This document shows, piece after piece, positions 1-6,364 of a stretch of 11,352 nt of DNA (position 1 is its first letter; the number at the start of each line of letters is the position of its first letter). The notes below the pieces were generated by a model. The model was not told the origin of the DNA. It saw nothing but the letters and a program-made list of their open reading frames with translations, and searched no databases. Made by a program: the position numbers and the translations under genes. The DNA comes from an uncultured Lachnospiraceae bacterium (GTDB taxonomy: Bacteria; Bacillota_A; Clostridia; Lachnospirales; Lachnospiraceae). The DNA lies in the NCBI GenBank assembly GCA_946630765.1, contig CAMOZF010000029.1, positions 1 to 11,352 of the forward strand, written 5' to 3'.

Positions 1-820
1 GGCTATATCGACCTGGGCATGATCCACTACATCGATACCGAAGAGGACTGGAACAATTCGATGAACGGACCCTTTATCGAGTACGTTCACGAGCTTCATG
101 AGAAGGGCATCATCCGGCATATCGGACTCAGTACGCATAATCCGATCATGGCGAAGCGCGCAGTCGAGACGGGTTTTGTCGAAATGATCCTTTTCAGCAT
201 CAATCCGGCTTTTGACATGCGCCCTGCGAGCGACAATCTGGAAGATATGTTCGGCGGCTACGAGGGGGATTTTTCCGGCATCGATCCGGACCGCGCGGAG
301 CTTTACCGCCTCTGCGAGGAGAAAAATGTCGGTATTACGGTCATGAAGGGCTTCTTTGGCGGCGCACTTTTCGATCCGGCGCGCTCGCCCTTCGGCACGA
401 CCTTCACGCCGGTGCAGTGCATTCACTACGCGCTGACACGGCCGGGCGTCTGCTCGATCCTCTGCGGCTACGATACCAGAGAGCAGGTCGATCAGGCGGT
501 CGCTTACGAGACCGCGAGCCCGGACGAGCGGGACTACGCGTCCGTCATCGCCTCGGCGCCGCTGCATTCGTATATGGGGCAGTGCACCTACTGCGGACAC
601 TGCCGTCCCTGCGTGATGAATATCGATATCGCGATGGTCAACAAATTCTACGACCTCGCCATTCAGCAGCCCGAGGTTCCGCAGTCCGTACAGTCTCTAC
701 GAAGGACTCGGCATCACGGCTTCCTCCTGTATCGGCTGCCAGGACTGCGAGTCCCGCTGTCCCTTCAGCGTTCCGATCGCTGAGCGCATGGCAAAAGCGG
801 CGGAGCTTTTCGGCTGCTGA
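1..820 (+). CDS. aldo/keto reductase with C-terminal 4Fe-4S domain; 5' end outside window, frameshifted near 3' end
   Basis: This is the C-terminal part of an aldo/keto reductase, a cytoplasmic TIM-barrel oxidoreductase using NAD(P)H. Reading starts in frame at base 1 (GYIDLGMIHYID), which matches the family's D-Y-I-D-L-x-x-I-H strand holding the catalytic His; the Asp, Tyr and Lys of the tetrad lie upstream of the window. A first cysteine cluster, C-x2-C-x2-C-x2-C (codons at 583, 592, 601, 610), marks the subfamily with a ferredoxin-like tail. A second cluster, C-x2-C-x2-C-x3-C-P (codons at 728, 737, 746, 758), is readable only in the next frame, which ends with TGA at 818-820. The upstream frame instead runs into TGA at 781-783. 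The shift falls in a CT repeat near 694-698; adding one TC unit would restore a normal family C-terminus. The gene as given therefore encodes a protein lacking half of its iron-sulfur site. Sequencing error or real mutation cannot be told apart here. Confidence 0.88.
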
Positions 821-838
821 TCTGTAAATTGACCCCAT

Positions 839-843
839 AGGAG
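839..843 (+). promoter_or_regulatory. Shine-Dalgarno deciding the hydrolase start
   Basis: AGGAG lies directly against three ATG codons in tandem (844, 847, 850). Only the third gives normal spacing (6 bases), so 850 is preferred over the longest reading. Confidence 0.7.
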
Positions 844-849
844 ATGATG

Positions 850-2055
850 ATGAAAGAAGCGTTCAGAACGGAAGAATTTACATGCATGAGAGACGGGCTG
901 ACAATCCGTGGAACCAGATATATTCCGGCGGAGGACGGCAGATATCCGATTGCCGTCCTCTGCCACGGACTGATGCAAAGCAGAAATTCCATGCGGCGTT
1001 ACGCGCAGGTGCTTTCCGGCCTGGGCTTTGCGGCCTATGTGTTTGATTTCAACGGCGGCGGCATCCACGGAACCAGTGACGGAAAGACGACGGACATGTC
1101 TGTCCTGACGGAGGTTCGGGATCTGAAGGCGGTGATCGCGCACGCAAAGGGCGACCGGGACATCTGGCCGGACCGCCTGATCCTCATGGGCGCGAGCCAG
1201 GGCGGACTGGTTGCCGCGCTTGCGGCAGCGGAGCTTCAGGAGAAGGTGAAGGGCCTGATCCTTTTCTATCCGGCATTCTGCATTCCGGACTATGTACGGG
1301 AGGGCGATATCCGTTTCGGAAGATTCGATCCGGAGCATCTGCCGAAGACCCTGAACTGCGGCGCCATGAAGCTTGGGCGGATCTACATGTCCGATCTGAT
1401 GAATATGAACGCGATGGAGGAGATCTCGAAATATCACGGCCCCGCGCTTCTCGTGCACGGGGAGGCGGATGAGCTCGTGGACTATTCCTACTCGAAGCGC
1501 GCCTTTACGGTTTACCAGAAGGACAGCACGCAGCCGAGAACCGATCTGGAGCTTTTCCTGATCCCCGGCGCCGGGCACGACTTCCGGGACGAGGCGGAGA
1601 GCCTTGCAATCCGCGCGATGCGGCGCTTCCTTTCGCGGCGCGTGCAGATCCTCGCGGTGGATGCTTATTATACGGACATCGATTCCCGGCGCGAGAAAAT
1701 CTTCAACCGGGAAGAATGGATGGACTATGGCGGAAGCTGCGAAACGCCCTTCTTTTCGGGGAATCTTGAGCCCTCGCAGAGCTATGCCGAGCAGTTTGTC
1801 CGCTTCCGCAAGATTCGCGTCCGGCAGGATTGCTTCGTGCTTTCAGGGAAGGATTACCAGGGGAAGGACTGCCATCTGCGGCTGCTTCTTTCCTATGACG
1901 GTCAGAAATACAGTCTGACATCACTTACGACGGATTCCGAATCACTGTCGTTCCTTCAGGAGGCAGGCTGCAGCATTGAGGTGCTGAACCGCCCCGAGGG
2001 TCCGATAGTCTATCTTTATGCAAAAAGAAAGGAAGTGAAACTTGCATTCTCCTGA
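850..2055 (+). CDS. alpha/beta hydrolase with extra C-terminal domain
   Basis: A serine hydrolase of the alpha/beta fold (401 aa), probably an esterase or acylhydrolase in the cytoplasm; there is no signal peptide or membrane segment. The family landmarks are in order: the oxyanion strand LCHG (about residues 37-40), the nucleophile elbow G-A-S-Q-G with Ser116, the acid Asp207 in HGEADELVD, and His243 in GAGHDF. The hydrolase fold ends near residue 262. The remaining 138 or so residues are an added domain, rich in beta-type sequence and including GKDYQGKDC and TDSESLSFL, not part of the standard fold. From memory it resembles small DUF3237-like Firmicute domains, but this is a weak assignment. 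The gene follows the reductase by about 25 bases with no convincing promoter between, so co-transcription is likely. The substrate is unknown. Confidence 0.88.
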   Translation: MKEAFRTEEFTCMRDGLTIRGTRYIPAEDGRYPIAVLCHGLMQSRNSMRRYAQVLSGLGFAAYVFDFNGGGIHGTSDGKTTDMSVLTEVRDLKAVIAHAKGDRDIWPDRLILMGASQGGLVAALAAAELQEKVKGLILFYPAFCIPDYVREGDIRFGRFDPEHLPKTLNCGAMKLGRIYMSDLMNMNAMEEISKYHGPALLVHGEADELVDYSYSKRAFTVYQKDSTQPRTDLELFLIPGAGHDFRDEAESLAIRAMRRFLSRRVQILAVDAYYTDIDSRREKIFNREEWMDYGGSCETPFFSGNLEPSQSYAEQFVRFRKIRVRQDCFVLSGKDYQGKDCHLRLLLSYDGQKYSLTSLTTDSESLSFLQEAGCSIEVLNRPEGPIVYLYAKRKEVKLAFS

Positions 2056-2070
2056 CAAGAGGAGTATAAT
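2042..2070 (+). promoter_or_regulatory. possible sigma-A promoter for the TSUP gene
   Basis: A perfect -10 box TATAAT (2065-2070) stands 17 bases after a weak -35 TTGCAT (2042-2047, 3 of 6 consensus bases). The predicted start near 2077 would leave a leader of about 24 bases before the ATG at 2101. The -35 lies inside the 3' end of the hydrolase gene. Confidence 0.45.
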
Positions 2071-2071
2071 A

Positions 2072-2086
2072 ATGCGGCCATCGTAA
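2072..2086 (+). other. possible four-codon mini-ORF ahead of the TSUP gene
   Basis: AGGAG (2060-2064) is placed 7 bases before ATG 2072, which opens a reading frame of only four sense codons (MRPS) ending in TAA at 2084-2086. It is out of frame with the permease start at 2101, which itself has no good Shine-Dalgarno. It could be a translational lead-in or a chance match; it would be read only on transcripts coming from upstream of the 2065-2070 promoter. Confidence 0.2.
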
Positions 2087-2100
2087 GATGATGTAATACT

Positions 2101-2907
2101 ATGAATTCTCAATTAATTATTAAAATCCTGATTTGCATTGCGGCCGGCGCCGGTGCAGGTATTGCGACCGGCTTTGCCGGTCTTTCTGCTGTCGCGTTTA
2201 TTTCGCCGCTTCTCGTGGTCCTTCTGCACATGCCGGTCTACCAGACGGTAACGATCGGGCTGGCCTCGGATATCCTGGCCTCCCTGATTTCGGCCGTCAC
2301 CTATCACCAGAGCGGCAATATTGATCTGGAGCACGGGAAAAAGCTGCTGATCAGCACGGTGAGCTTCACGATCATCGGCAGTATCGCGGCATTTTTTATC
2401 ACAAGGCACGAGACGGGCGATTCCGTGATGAGCGTTTTCTCGCTGTTTTCCGCGCTTGCGGTCGGAATCAGCTATATTTTCCGCTCGCCGGAAAAGGAGC
2501 AGAACAAAAAGCATCCGCTTCTTGAACGGCTTCGGGGGAAAAAATGGACCGTCTGGGCCTCTGGCGCCTATATCGGCTCGATCTGCGGCCTGCAGGGCAC
2601 CGGCGGCGGGATGATGATGCTTCTGATCCTGACCGTCATTATGGGCTTTCAGCATCAGACAGCCGTCGGGACAAGCGTTTTCATCATGACCTTTATCGCG
2701 GTGATCGGCGCGGCCACACATTATATTGTTCACCCGGAGCTGGATTTTACCGCGCTCTTTGCATGCGTGCTTTCGACGCTGATCTTTGCGCGTCTTGCGG
2801 CGATTCTCGGAAACCGGCTGCCGGTAAAAAGGCTCTACCGGATTACCGGCGTGCTGCTTTCACTGACCGGGATCAGCATGCTGATTCTGCATTTTATTCC
2901 GGGCTGA
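2101..2907 (+). CDS. TSUP-family (TauE/SafE) membrane permease
   Basis: A 268-residue, strongly hydrophobic integral membrane protein of the sulfite exporter TauE/SafE (TSUP, formerly DUF81) family. Its two homologous halves are visible. The first begins with G-A-G-A-G-I-A-T-G-F-A-G (16-27) followed by P-L-L. The second begins with G-A-Y-I-G-S-I-C-G-L-Q-G-T-G-G-G (155-170), and each half carries the T-x-G-x-(A/T)-S motif (IGLASD, VGTSVF). About 7 to 8 membrane segments are expected, with a basic cytoplasmic loop near 128-148 (KEQNKKHPLLERLRGKK). Family members move sulfur-containing or organic anions, but neighbours give no hint of the substrate here. Length is normal. The ATG at 2101 fits the hydrophobic N-terminus but its ribosome binding site is poor. 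Confidence 0.92.
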   Translation: MNSQLIIKILICIAAGAGAGIATGFAGLSAVAFISPLLVVLLHMPVYQTVTIGLASDILASLISAVTYHQSGNIDLEHGKKLLISTVSFTIIGSIAAFFITRHETGDSVMSVFSLFSALAVGISYIFRSPEKEQNKKHPLLERLRGKKWTVWASGAYIGSICGLQGTGGGMMMLLILTVIMGFQHQTAVGTSVFIMTFIAVIGAATHYIVHPELDFTALFACVLSTLIFARLAAILGNRLPVKRLYRITGVLLSLTGISMLILHFIPG

Positions 2908-2911
2908 TCTG

Positions 2912-2940
2912 GGTGGCTTCAGAATGCCGCCATTAATTTT
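2912..2940 (+). terminator. weak candidate terminator after the TSUP gene
   Basis: GGTGGC (2912-2917) can pair with GCCGCC (2926-2931), including one G-U pair, across an 8-base loop, and is followed by ATTAATTTT. It starts 5 bases after the permease stop. The stem is short, so read-through into the acyltransferase gene is likely. Confidence 0.3.
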
Positions 2941-2956
2941 GACAGGTTCTTGTCAA
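2939..2956. repeat. short perfect inverted repeat before the acyltransferase gene
   Basis: TTGACA (2939-2944) and TGTCAA (2951-2956) form a perfect 6-base inverted repeat around GGTTCT, ending 2 bases before the ribosome binding site. It could be a protein-binding site or a small RNA hairpin affecting translation. The left arm is identical to a -35 box, but no -10 fits ahead of the start codon. Confidence 0.35.
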
Positions 2957-2957
2957 C

Positions 2958-2963
2958 AGGGAG
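2958..2963 (+). promoter_or_regulatory. Shine-Dalgarno deciding the acyltransferase start
   Basis: AGGGAG is 8 bases before ATG 2972. An in-frame ATG at 2924 would add 16 residues but has no ribosome binding site and lies in the intergenic hairpin region. Confidence 0.75.
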
Positions 2964-2971
2964 ATATTGGG

Positions 2972-4138
2972 ATGGAACATTCGAAAAGATACAGTGCGAT
3001 TTACCGTGTCGGACGGATCTTTACGACTTTTTATATGAAGCTGAAATACGGCTACAGGACCAATAAGCCAGAAGCCGCCGAGGGTCCGTATATCGTCATG
3101 GCAAATCATACCACGGAAGAGGATATGTTTATGCTGGGCGCGGCGTTCAAAAAGCCGATGTATATTGTGGTCGGGGAGCATCTGACGAGAAGCAAGCACG
3201 GGAAGCTGATCTTCAAATACCTGCAGCCGATCCCGATCTTCAAGGGCTCGGTTGCGGCGGCGCCCGTCCGGGAAATCATGCGGCGCATCAAGGATGGCTA
3301 TAATATCATGATTTTCCCCGAGGGAAGCAGAAGCTTCAACGGCGTGACGGAGCCTGTCGAGGTTTCTTCCGGAAAAATGGTCAAGGCCTGCCGCTGCGGC
3401 CTCTATACCTACCGCACAAAGGGCGGGTATTTTATGGCGCCGCGCTGGGGCAAATACTTCAGAAACGGCCACTGCGAGGGCGAGGTTGTGCATTATTACA
3501 GTCCGGAAGCGCTGTCGAAGATGAGCGCCGAGGAAATCACCGCGCATATCAACGAAGACATTTACGAGAATGCCCACGAAACCCAGCGGCAGTGGATGAA
3601 GCCCTACAGGGGGAAGAATCTGGCCGAGGGTATCGAAAATTACTGCATCATCTGCCCGGAATGCGGCGCCTATGATGCGCTGAAGTCCGAGGGGAACCGC
3701 TTCTACTGCGGAAGCTGCGGACTCAAGGGAGAGTATCTGGAAACCGGCTTCTTCTCGGGAGAGAAGCTGCCTTTCGACAATGTGCTGGACTGGGGACGCT
3801 GGCAGGAAAAGCGCTTCGACGAGGATCTGGCGAAGAAACCGGAGCAGGAGCTGCTGTTTCAGGAAGACGACGTGACGCTTTACGAGGTGAGTGAGGACCA
3901 TGTGCAGACCACGATCGGCACGGGGACGCTCCTTGCCTATAAGGATCATCTGGAAATGCTCGGAAATCGCTGGGATTTCTCCGCGATTCCGACAATGTCG
4001 ATGCTTTATTACGGAAAAACCCTGCTTTTCATGGACGGAAAGCGGCATCTTGGAATCACCGGGGAGCATTTCCACGCGTGGAAGGAAAACCGGCTGTACG
4101 AAAACTTTAAAAAAAGTGAGGTTTCGGTGGAAAAATAA
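2972..4138 (+). CDS. PlsC-type lysophospholipid acyltransferase with zinc ribbon and C-terminal domain
   Basis: A membrane-associated acyltransferase of the 1-acyl-sn-glycerol-3-phosphate acyltransferase family (388 aa), which transfers a fatty acyl group to a lysophospholipid to make phosphatidate or a related lipid. The catalytic H-x4-D is N-H-T-T-E-E-D with His46 and Asp51. The substrate-binding block is F-P-E-G-S-R-S (115-121). The PlsC domain ends near residue 215. A four-cysteine zinc ribbon follows (C228-x2-C231 and C246-x2-C249), then about 130 residues of unassigned sequence. Ordinary PlsC proteins are about 200 to 250 aa, so this is an extended form. It sits 64 bases after the permease and 52 before the sugar kinase, on the same strand. 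The family assignment is firm; the exact acceptor lipid and the role of the extension are not known. Confidence 0.9.
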   Translation: MEHSKRYSAIYRVGRIFTTFYMKLKYGYRTNKPEAAEGPYIVMANHTTEEDMFMLGAAFKKPMYIVVGEHLTRSKHGKLIFKYLQPIPIFKGSVAAAPVREIMRRIKDGYNIMIFPEGSRSFNGVTEPVEVSSGKMVKACRCGLYTYRTKGGYFMAPRWGKYFRNGHCEGEVVHYYSPEALSKMSAEEITAHINEDIYENAHETQRQWMKPYRGKNLAEGIENYCIICPECGAYDALKSEGNRFYCGSCGLKGEYLETGFFSGEKLPFDNVLDWGRWQEKRFDEDLAKKPEQELLFQEDDVTLYEVSEDHVQTTIGTGTLLAYKDHLEMLGNRWDFSAIPTMSMLYYGKTLLFMDGKRHLGITGEHFHAWKENRLYENFKKSEVSVEK

Positions 4139-4179
4139 AATAATCTGATGTAAGATAGCGGTAACAATACACTCGGATC

Positions 4180-4185
4180 AGGAGG
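4180..4185 (+). promoter_or_regulatory. Shine-Dalgarno deciding the sugar kinase start
   Basis: AGGAGG lies 5 bases before ATG 4191. A GTG at 4185 is in frame but overlaps the last base of this site, so it cannot be the start. Confidence 0.85.
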
Positions 4186-4190
4186 TGTTT

Positions 4191-5099
4191 ATGGCAGAAA
4201 TAGTTGGCATCGGCTGCGCGATATTTGATCTGATGATGATTCTTGAACGCTTCCCCGAAGATGACGAGAAAATGAGCGGGCGAGAGAGCAAGGTTCAGTG
4301 TGGCGGCCCCTGCGCGGTGGCGCTCATTGCGGCGAGCAAGCTCGGGGTGTCTTCGGCTTATCAGGGCAAGTTCGGCGATGATACGTACGGACTGACGACC
4401 CGGGATAATCTCGGCAAGTACGGCGTGGACCTCTCGGGCGTGAAGATTATCGAGGGCGCGCGTTCACCGCTTTGTGTGGTGCTGTCGAATCAGTCGAACG
4501 GCCACCGGGCCTGTGTCGGCGGCGGCGTATCGAGCCCGGAGCTTCAGATGACCGCAGAGGACGTGGATCTTTCGGCACTTGAGCAGGCGAAATATTTCCA
4601 CTGTGACGGTCAGAATTACGAAGCGGCGCTCTGCGCGGCGAAAAGGGCGCATGAACTGGGCGTAAAGGTCAGTATGGATCTGGACGGCGGCGAGAATGGA
4701 CGTGAAGAGCTGATCGGACTGGTAGACATACTGATTCCTTCGGAGCGGGCTGCGCGGATGATCGCGGGCACGGACGACCTTCGGGAAGCTGCGCGGATCC
4801 TGAAGAAACGCTTTAACCCGGAGACGCTGGTGATCACGATGGGACCGGAGGGCGGCATGATTCTGGAGAATGATGAGATCCGCAGATACCCCGCGTTCCA
4901 TGTCAACGCGATTGACTCAAACGGCGCCGGCGACGTTTTCCACGGGGCTTTCCTCGCGGCAAAGGTGAAGGGCTTTACAGATTATGAGGCCGCGCGTTTC
5001 GCTTCGGCTGCCAGCGCGATCAAGTGCACACATTTCGGCGCATCAGAGGGCGCGCCTTCCTGGAAAATGGTGGAAGAGTTCCTGAAGTCCAGGGAATAA
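4191..5099 (+). CDS. PfkB-family carbohydrate kinase
   Basis: A cytoplasmic ATP-dependent kinase of the ribokinase/PfkB family (302 aa, normal length). The N-terminal strand E-I-V-G-I-G-C-A-I-F-D with an Asp at position 13 matches the sugar-binding start of the fold. C-G-G-P-C-A-V-A-L-I-A-A-S-K-L-G (37-52) is the first family signature in a variant form, with P-C-A where many members have x-x-N. The second signature, D-S-N-G-A-G-D-V-F (242-250), holds the anion hole and catalytic base Asp248. V-I-T-M-G-P-E-G-G (214-222) is the nucleotide-binding strand and turn. The substrate cannot be read from sequence; ribose, fructose and nucleosides are all used in this family. It lies 52 bases after the acyltransferase with no clear promoter between. 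Confidence 0.9.
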   Translation: MAEIVGIGCAIFDLMMILERFPEDDEKMSGRESKVQCGGPCAVALIAASKLGVSSAYQGKFGDDTYGLTTRDNLGKYGVDLSGVKIIEGARSPLCVVLSNQSNGHRACVGGGVSSPELQMTAEDVDLSALEQAKYFHCDGQNYEAALCAAKRAHELGVKVSMDLDGGENGREELIGLVDILIPSERAARMIAGTDDLREAARILKKRFNPETLVITMGPEGGMILENDEIRRYPAFHVNAIDSNGAGDVFHGAFLAAKVKGFTDYEAARFASAASAIKCTHFGASEGAPSWKMVEEFLKSRE

Positions 5100-5108
5100 G
5101 CAATCATT

Positions 5109-5137
5109 TTGACAGCTTCGTATATTCGTGATAGAAT
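5109..5137 (+). promoter_or_regulatory. strong extended -10 sigma-A promoter for the acetyltransferase
   Basis: A perfect -35 TTGACA (5109-5114) is separated by 17 bases from TAGAAT (5132-5137), with an extended -10 TG at 5129-5130. The predicted start is near 5144, 5 bases before AGGAGG (5149-5154) and about 20 before ATG 5164. This is the best promoter in the window by consensus. Confidence 0.8.
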
Positions 5138-5163
5138 AAATATACACGAGGAGGTCGAAAAGA

Positions 5164-6288
5164 ATGGTAGAGATTATACGGGTTGTCACGAAAAAGCAGC
5201 AGAAGGAATTTATCGATTTTCCGCTCAGGCTGTACCGTGACAACCCTTATTTTGTGCCGCCGCTCTACGGCGATGAAAAGAAAATGTTCCGAAAGGACTT
5301 TGTCTACGCGGACACCTGCGAGATTGTGAATTTCCTTGCGCAGAAGGACGGGAAAACCGTGGGCAGGATTCAGGGGATCCTTCAGAAGGCCGCCAATGAG
5401 AAAAATCATGAGAAGAGAATCCGTTTCAACCGCTTCGATTCGGTGGATGATCCGGAGGTTGCAAAGGCGCTGTTTGATGCGGTGGAGGACTGGGGCCGCT
5501 CTCTTGGCATGGATACGATCTGCGGACCGCTGGGTTTTTCGGACCTGGAGCGCGAAGGACTGCTGATCGAGGGCTTCGAGGCGCTTTCGACCTTTGAAGA
5601 GCAGTATAATGCGGCCTACTATGCCCGGCTCATCGAAGCGCTGGGCTATGAGAAGGAGGCGGACTGGAACGAAAGCCGCCTGAAGGCGCCGAAGGATCCC
5701 CAGGAGCAGAAAAAGCTGAAGGACATGGCGGCCTTTATCCTGAAGCGCTACAATCTGCACCTCGGACCCGCGAAAAATGTCAATGACTTTATCCGCCGCT
5801 ATGCGGACGGCCTTTTTGAACTGCTGGACGTTGCCTATGACGGCCTCTACGGGACGGTACCTTTTACCGACGGCATGAAAAAGCTGATGATTGACAACTT
5901 CCGCCTGATCATTGATCTCGAGCATGTAGCGGTGATTCTGGATGAACAGGAGCGCGTCGTCTGCTTCGGCGTCTGCTTCCCTTCGATCGCGCAGGCTGTG
6001 CAGAAATCCGGCGGAAAGCTCACGCCGGCCGCGCTTGTTCGGCTCCTTCGGGCCATCAAACACCCGAAGGTGATCGACCTCGGGCTGATCGCTGTCTCGC
6101 CGGAGTACGCGAACCGCGGAGTCAGCGCCGTGATCAGCGCCGAGCTTCTTCGAATGCTGCAGGCGCCCGGCATCCTCTATGCCGAAACCAACCTGAACCT
6201 GGAAGACAATTTCGCGATCCAGAATCAGTGGAAGCGCTTCGAGCGTGAGATTCACAAGCGTCGCCGCTCTTACGTGAAGACCCTTTAA
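5164..6288 (+). CDS. GNAT-type N-acetyltransferase family protein
   Basis: A 374-residue cytoplasmic protein of a family annotated as GNAT-like, related in layout to the YghO group. The C-terminal half contains an acetyl-CoA motif A: L-G-L-I-A-V-S-P-E-Y-A-N-R-G (306-319), followed by a helix. The central block G-P-L-G-F-S-D-L-E-R-E-G-L-L-I-E-G-F (121-138) and Y-N-A-A-Y-Y-A-R-L-I-E (148-158) are hallmarks of this family. The N-terminal part (F-L-A-Q-K-D-G-K-T-V-G-R-I, 57-69) also looks like GNAT core strands, which suggests a tandem arrangement with one probably degenerate half. The acceptor substrate is unknown. The gene has its own promoter and ribosome binding site (AGGAGG, 9 bases before the ATG) and ends 26 bases before a terminator hairpin, so it can be expressed alone. 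Confidence 0.85.
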   Translation: MVEIIRVVTKKQQKEFIDFPLRLYRDNPYFVPPLYGDEKKMFRKDFVYADTCEIVNFLAQKDGKTVGRIQGILQKAANEKNHEKRIRFNRFDSVDDPEVAKALFDAVEDWGRSLGMDTICGPLGFSDLEREGLLIEGFEALSTFEEQYNAAYYARLIEALGYEKEADWNESRLKAPKDPQEQKKLKDMAAFILKRYNLHLGPAKNVNDFIRRYADGLFELLDVAYDGLYGTVPFTDGMKKLMIDNFRLIIDLEHVAVILDEQERVVCFGVCFPSIAQAVQKSGGKLTPAALVRLLRAIKHPKVIDLGLIAVSPEYANRGVSAVISAELLRMLQAPGILYAETNLNLEDNFAIQNQWKRFEREIHKRRRSYVKTL

Positions 6289-6314
6289 CTTTCTATAACG
6301 TACGCTGCGACAGC

Positions 6315-6364
6315 AAGACCCTCCTGCTCAGTTCCCGTAAACAGTCACTGCTCAGGAGGGTCTT
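6315..6364. terminator. hairpin terminator between converging genes
   Basis: AAGACCCTCCTG (6315-6326) and CAGGAGGGTCTT (6353-6364) are perfect 12-base complements. Inside, after a CT/CT mismatch, CAGT (6329-6332) can pair with ACTG (6347-6350). The stem is symmetric and could end transcripts from both sides, although the T tracts after it are short on both strands. The right arm overlaps the TAA stop (6363-6365) of the - strand thiN gene. Confidence 0.75.

Noticed and set aside
685..705. Programmed ribosomal frameshifting in the reductase gene
   Set aside because: There is no slippery heptamer of the usual kind, no clear downstream structure and no known case in this family; a lost TC unit explains it more simply.
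829..834. TTGACC as a -35 box for the hydrolase gene
   Set aside because: It is 5 bases from the ribosome binding site, leaving no room for a -10 and leader.
697..1578. Long - strand reading frame (293 codons) opposite the alpha/beta hydrolase
   Set aside because: The opposite strand encodes a recognisable enzyme with catalytic motifs; the antisense translation shows no family features and lacks hydrophobic or motif structure. GC-rich coding DNA often gives such shadows.
2939..2968. Promoter TTGACA with a GATATT -10 before the acyltransferase
   Set aside because: The predicted transcription start would fall at or after the ATG at 2972, so the message would lack its ribosome binding site.
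2933..4075. Long - strand reading frame (380 codons) opposite the acyltransferase
   Set aside because: It mirrors the PlsC gene and ends in intergenic sequence; no recognisable domain and a supported gene on the + strand.
4128..4156. Promoter TGGAAA-N17-TAAGAT before the sugar kinase
   Set aside because: Both boxes match only 4 of 6 consensus bases in an AT-rich gap; not distinguishable from chance.
5104..6255. Long - strand reading frame (383 codons) opposite the GNAT gene
   Set aside because: It would run through the strong + strand promoter, has no domain I recognise, and is fully explained as antisense of the acetyltransferase.
2101..6288. The TSUP, PlsC, PfkB and GNAT genes as one new functional system
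   Set aside because: The genes have separate signals (a promoter inside the run, a weak terminator), gaps of 52 to 64 bases, and no shared substrate or motif; simple neighbourhood is the more likely explanation.
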